Both the position numbers and the translations under genes were made by a program. Below, one piece after another: positions 6,286-8,872 of a stretch of 8,872 bases of DNA (position 1 is its first letter; every line of letters starts with the position of its first letter). The notes beneath the pieces were generated by a model. That model was not told where the DNA came from. It worked only from the letters and a program-made list of their open reading frames with translations, and did no database searches. Source of the DNA: Methylococcales bacterium. GTDB lineage: Bacteria; Pseudomonadota; Gammaproteobacteria; Methylococcales; Methylomonadaceae. The stretch lies in assembly GCA_023144875.1 (NCBI GenBank), contig JAGLEW010000074.1:1-8872 (forward strand). The letters run 5' to 3'.

Positions 6286-6902
6286 GTTAATCGCCCTTCA
6301 ATTTTTTTCAATGCAACTTCAGTTGTAATAACTTTATCCGCAGCGACTAAAGCAACTGGATTCACACTTTCCACCGTAGTAATATTTACATAAGAAATAT
6401 TTCTAGATGCTAATACTAAATTTTCTTCTATAGTATCAGCAATAATTAAAATACGCTTACCATCAACTAGTTTTAATTTTTCTACCAGCTCTTTCGTTTT
6501 TGCAGTTTTAGGAAAGACATCATTACTAACCACTAAACGCTCTTGCCTTACCAGTTCTGAAAAAATAGAACGAATTCCAGCCTTATACATTTTCTTATTA
6601 ATCTTTTGATCAAAAGAACGAGGCTGGGCTGCAAAGGTTACACCACCAGAGCGCCAAATTGGACTCGACATTGTACCAGCTCTTGCTCGGCCTGTCCCTT
6701 TTTGTCTCCAAGGCTTACTTCCACCACCACTAACTGCCGCTCGATTTTTTTGTGCTTTAGTTCCCGCACGTGCAGTTGCTTGATATTTTGTAACCAATTG
6801 ATGAATCAAAGTTTCATTAAATTCTTGACCAAAAACATCTTCTGAAACAGCAACAGAGACTGCTGAGTCTTGAGAGCTTAATGTTGGTATTTGCAATGTC
6901 AT
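6282..6902 (-). CDS. rplD: 50S ribosomal protein L4
   Basis: L4 is an early-assembly protein whose extended loop reaches the tunnel constriction beside L22. In E. coli it also represses the S10 operon by attenuation and translational control. The product is 206 residues (201 in E. coli). The tunnel loop KPWRQKGTGRARAG is intact at about 63-76, with K68 matching the macrolide-linked E. coli Lys63. It is followed by SPIWRSGGVTFA (about 80-91), KINKKMY (about 100-106) and SELVRQERLVV. The N-terminal segment is about five residues longer than in E. coli. The ATG is 1 base after the rplC stop, with GAGGG in the final rplC codons as ribosome-binding site. Confidence 0.98.
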   Translation of the reverse strand: MTLQIPTLSSQDSAVSVAVSEDVFGQEFNETLIHQLVTKYQATARAGTKAQKNRAAVSGGGSKPWRQKGTGRARAGTMSSPIWRSGGVTFAAQPRSFDQKINKKMYKAGIRSIFSELVRQERLVVSNDVFPKTAKTKELVEKLKLVDGKRILIIADTIEENLVLASRNISYVNITTVESVNPVALVAADKVITTEVALKKIEGRLT

Positions 6903-6903
6903 A

Positions 6904-7554
6904 TTACCCTCTATTATTCTTTTTTACTGCAGCGGTAATAACAACATCTCCACCTTTAGCGCCAGGCACTGAGCCCTTCACTAAAATTAAATTTCTTTCT
7001 TCATCAATAGAATGAATAATTAAATTTTGAACCGTTGTTTTAACAGCGCCTAAGTGACCCGCCATTTTTTTACCTTTAAAAACACGTCCTGGTGTTTGGC
7101 ATTGCCCGATAGAACCTGGAGCTCTATGAGAAATAGAATTCCCATGTGTTGCATCTTGCATTTGAAAATTATGGCGCTTCACACCACCTGCAAACCCTTT
7201 ACCAATACTCGTTCCCTGAACATCAACAAATTGATTATTAGAAAAAATATTCAAAGCAAGCTCTGAACCTACTTTTAAATCATTTCCTTCACCCATCTCT
7301 AACCGAAATTCAACTAAAGAACGACCTGCAGTTATATTTGCCATGGCGTAATGACCAGCCATTGCTTTATTAATTTTTGAAGATTTTTTATCCCCTACCG
7401 CTACTTGAATAGCACGATACCCATCGTTATCAATATTTTTAACTTGAGTAATTCTATTTGAATTTATTTCAAGAACAGTAACAGGTGTAGATGAACCATC
7501 TTCATTAAAAACGCGGGTCATACCACACTTACGACCAATAAGCCCTATTGACAT
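6904..7554 (-). CDS. rplC: 50S ribosomal protein L3
   Basis: L3 is one of the two proteins that start 50S assembly; its loop reaches toward the peptidyl-transferase centre. The product is 216 residues (209 in E. coli). Motifs are IGLIGRKCGMTRVF (about 3-16), DGYRAIQVAVG (about 44-54), GTSIGKGFAGGVKRHNF (about 114-130), QDATHGNSISHRAPGSIGQ (about 133-151) and TPGRVFKGKKMAGH (about 154-167). Q153 matches the E. coli Gln150 methylated by PrmB; the preceding residue is Cys rather than Asn. The C-terminal tail (KKNNRG) is a little longer than in E. coli. A strong AGAGGA lies 9 bases before the ATG, in the 32-base gap after rpsJ. Confidence 0.98.
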   Translation of the reverse strand: MSIGLIGRKCGMTRVFNEDGSSTPVTVLEINSNRITQVKNIDNDGYRAIQVAVGDKKSSKINKAMAGHYAMANITAGRSLVEFRLEMGEGNDLKVGSELALNIFSNNQFVDVQGTSIGKGFAGGVKRHNFQMQDATHGNSISHRAPGSIGQCQTPGRVFKGKKMAGHLGAVKTTVQNLIIHSIDEERNLILVKGSVPGAKGGDVVITAAVKKNNRG

Positions 7555-7586
7555 TTGCCAATTCCTCTATATTTACAATACAGCTC

Positions 7587-7898
7587 TTAATTGAGCTTAA
7601 TTTGAACATCAACCCCTGCTGCAAGATCTAACTTCATCAAGGCATCAACAGTTTTTTCACTTGGATCTACAATATCAAGCAACCGTTTATAGGTTCTTAA
7701 TTCGTATTGATCACGAGCATCTTTATTTACATGAGGTGAAATCAAAATAGTAAAACGTTCTTTTTTAGTTGGCAATGGAATGGGACCTTTCACTTGAACC
7801 CCCGTTCTTTTTGCTGTTTCAACTATTTCACTTGCCGATTGATCAATTAATTTATGATCAAATGCTTTTAAACGAATCCGAAGAGTTTGATTAGCCAT
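7587..7898 (-). CDS. rpsJ: 30S ribosomal protein S10 (NusE)
   Basis: S10 is a 30S head protein that, as NusE, also binds NusB in rRNA antitermination and NusG in transcription-translation coupling. The product is 103 residues, the E. coli length. Motifs are RIRLKAFDHKLIDQSASEIV (about 7-26), ETAKRTGVQVKGPIPLPTKK (about 27-46), RFTILISPHVNKDARDQYEL (about 48-67), and ALMKLDLAAGVDVQI (about 86-100). Its ATG lies only 5 bases after the tuf stop. The nearest Shine-Dalgarno match is a weak GAG inside the last tuf codons, so translational coupling to tuf is likely. There is no space for a separate S10 leader. Confidence 0.98.
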   Translation of the reverse strand: MANQTLRIRLKAFDHKLIDQSASEIVETAKRTGVQVKGPIPLPTKKERFTILISPHVNKDARDQYELRTYKRLLDIVDPSEKTVDALMKLDLAAGVDVQIKLN

Positions 7899-7903
7899 TT
7901 CGA

Positions 7904-8872
7904 TTACTCAATAATTTTAGCAACAACGCCCGCACCTACCGTACGACCACCTTCACGAACTGCAAACCGCAGACCTTCTTCCATCGCAATCGGTGCAATT
8001 AAAGTAACTTCAACCGTTACATTATCACCAGGCATTACCATCTCAACCCCCTCACCTAATTCAACAGCTCCCGTTACATCCGTTGTTCTAAAATAAAACT
8101 GAGGACGATAACCTTTAAAGAACGGCGTATGACGCCCACCCTCATCTTTTGATAAAACATAAATCTCAGCATTAAATTTCGTATGGGGATTAATACTGCC
8201 AGTATGTGCTAATACTTGACCACGTTCGACATCTTCACGCTTGGTTCCGCGCAACAAGATACCAACATTATCGCCAGCTTCACCTTGATCTAACAATTTA
8301 CGAAACATTTCAACACCTGTACAAGTTGTTTTAACTGTTTCTTTAATTCCTACGATTTCAATTTCTTCGCCAACGTTAATAATACCACGCTCAATACGTC
8401 CCGTTACTACCGTACCACGACCAGAGATAGAGAAAACATCTTCAATAGGCAATAAAAAAGCCCCTTCAATAGCACGCTCTGGCTCAGGAATATAACTATC
8501 AAGTGCTTCAACTAACTTAACAATAGCAGGAACACCAACTTCACTAGTATCACCTTCCAAGGCTTTTAATGCAGATCCTACTATAATTGGCGTATCATCA
8601 CCTGGAAATTCGTAAGCGTCTAATAGCTCACGTAATTCCATTTCTACTAATTCAAGCATTTCTTCATATTCTTCTGTTCCTAAACCACCGCAATCTTCTG
8701 CAAGAAGATCCGCCTTGTTTAAAAAGACAACAATATAAGGAACCCCCACTTGACGAGACAATAAAATATGTTCACGTGTTTGAGGCATTGGCCCATCTGT
8801 AGCGCCACAAACTAAAATAGCGCCATCCATTTGCGCTGCACCTGTAATCATGTTTTTCACATAATCAGCATG
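7904..8872 (-). CDS. tuf: Elongation factor Tu, 5' part outside the window
   Basis: EF-Tu is the GTPase that delivers aminoacyl-tRNA to the ribosomal A site. The window holds the last 322 codons and the stop. The first visible residues, HADYVKNMITGAAQMDGA, begin at the catalytic histidine (E. coli His84, numbered without Met). NKAD, the guanine-specificity motif, is at fragment residues 52-55 and GSALKAL at 99-105. Domain 2 includes VFSISGRGTVVTGRIERG (147-164) and domain 3 includes GGRHTPFFKGYRPQFYFRTT. The end is GGRTVGAGVVAKIIE. The fragment is about 12 residues longer than the same part of E. coli EF-Tu: about 10 just after NKAD, and 2 after ALEGD. A GTG at 8860-8858 is the internal Val of HADYV, not a start. 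The P-loop half is not visible. Confidence 0.98.
   Translation of the reverse strand, partial: HADYVKNMITGAAQMDGAILVCGATDGPMPQTREHILLSRQVGVPYIVVFLNKADLLAEDCGGLGTEEYEEMLELVEMELRELLDAYEFPGDDTPIIVGSALKALEGDTSEVGVPAIVKLVEALDSYIPEPERAIEGAFLLPIEDVFSISGRGTVVTGRIERGIINVGEEIEIVGIKETVKTTCTGVEMFRKLLDQGEAGDNVGILLRGTKREDVERGQVLAHTGSINPHTKFNAEIYVLSKDEGGRHTPFFKGYRPQFYFRTTDVTGAVELGEGVEMVMPGDNVTVEVTLIAPIAMEEGLRFAVREGGRTVGAGVVAKIIE

Noticed and set aside
7582..7597. Inverted repeat AGCTC-6-GAGCT spanning the rpsJ stop codon, as a terminator
   Set aside because: The stem is only 5 base pairs and is not followed by a T-run on the transcribed strand, and the downstream genes belong to the same operon.
1..8780. 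Repeated TTCACGTG at 1-8, 1579-1586, 3443-3450 and 8771-8778
   Set aside because: Each copy is inside a coding region and is mostly explained by Arg-Glu codon pairs (CGT GAA) after Ala or a similar residue. They are not a dispersed regulatory repeat.
2490..8802. Open reading frames on the plus strand (for example 2490-2699, 4545-4859, 4957-5208, 6606-6845, 7054-7266, 7887-8096, 8587-8802)
   Set aside because: They lie antisense to well-conserved ribosomal protein or EF-Tu genes, resemble no family I recognise, and are expected by chance opposite long coding frames.
8858..8860. GTG as the start of a shorter EF-Tu-like gene
   Set aside because: It is the internal Val codon of the conserved HADYVKNMITG segment, and the frame stays open to the window edge. 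The gene is simply cut by the window.

Overview
The window is a section of the conserved bacterial ribosomal-protein supercluster, with every gene on the minus strand, so transcription runs from right to left. In order of transcription it holds: the 3' part of tuf (EF-Tu), rpsJ (S10), rplC (L3), rplD (L4), rplW (L23), rplB (L2), rpsS (S19), rplV (L22), rpsC (S3), rplP (L16), rpmC (L29), rpsQ (S17), rplN (L14), rplX (L24), rplE (L5), rpsN (S14), rpsH (S8), rplF (L6), and the start of rplR (L18), which is cut by the left edge. This is the order of the E. coli S10 and spc operons with no gene missing, inserted or broken.

The proteins align closely and at nearly identical lengths with their E. 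coli counterparts (for example L5 179, L6 177, S10 103, S14 101 residues). S14 is the long, zinc-free form, and L29 and S17 follow the proteobacterial pattern. This points to a gammaproteobacterium or close relative. Base composition is clearly AT-rich and synonymous sites favour A/T, which fits a low-GC lineage. The tuf gene lies directly upstream of rpsJ, so the str and S10 clusters are joined, unlike in E. coli. I cannot name the genus from sequence alone.

The layout is very compact. The longest gap between genes is 50 bases (rpsQ-rplN), followed by 36 (rplW-rplB), 32 (rpsJ-rplC) and 30 (rpsN-rpsH). All other junctions are 13 bases or fewer, and three overlap (rplD/rplW and rpmC/rpsQ share ATGA; rplP/rpmC share the A of TAATG). 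No stretch over 300 bases lacks a gene. I see no terminator, tRNA, mobile element, CRISPR array or long repeat. The tuf-rpsJ junction has only 5 bases, so the E. coli-type S10 leader with its L4-responsive attenuator cannot be present there.

Functionally, the genes supply the peptidyl-transferase core and exit-tunnel proteins (L2, L3, L4, L22, L16, L23, L29), the 5S rRNA-associated proteins (L5, L18), the factor-binding region (L6, L14), the 30S head (S3, S10, S14, S19) and body (S8, S17), and the elongation factor that delivers aminoacyl-tRNA. This is an ordinary housekeeping region and I find no new biological system. The items most worth a second look are a roughly 10-residue insertion in the EF-Tu G domain just after the NKAD motif, the leaderless tuf-rpsJ junction, and two GTG-started ribosomal protein genes.
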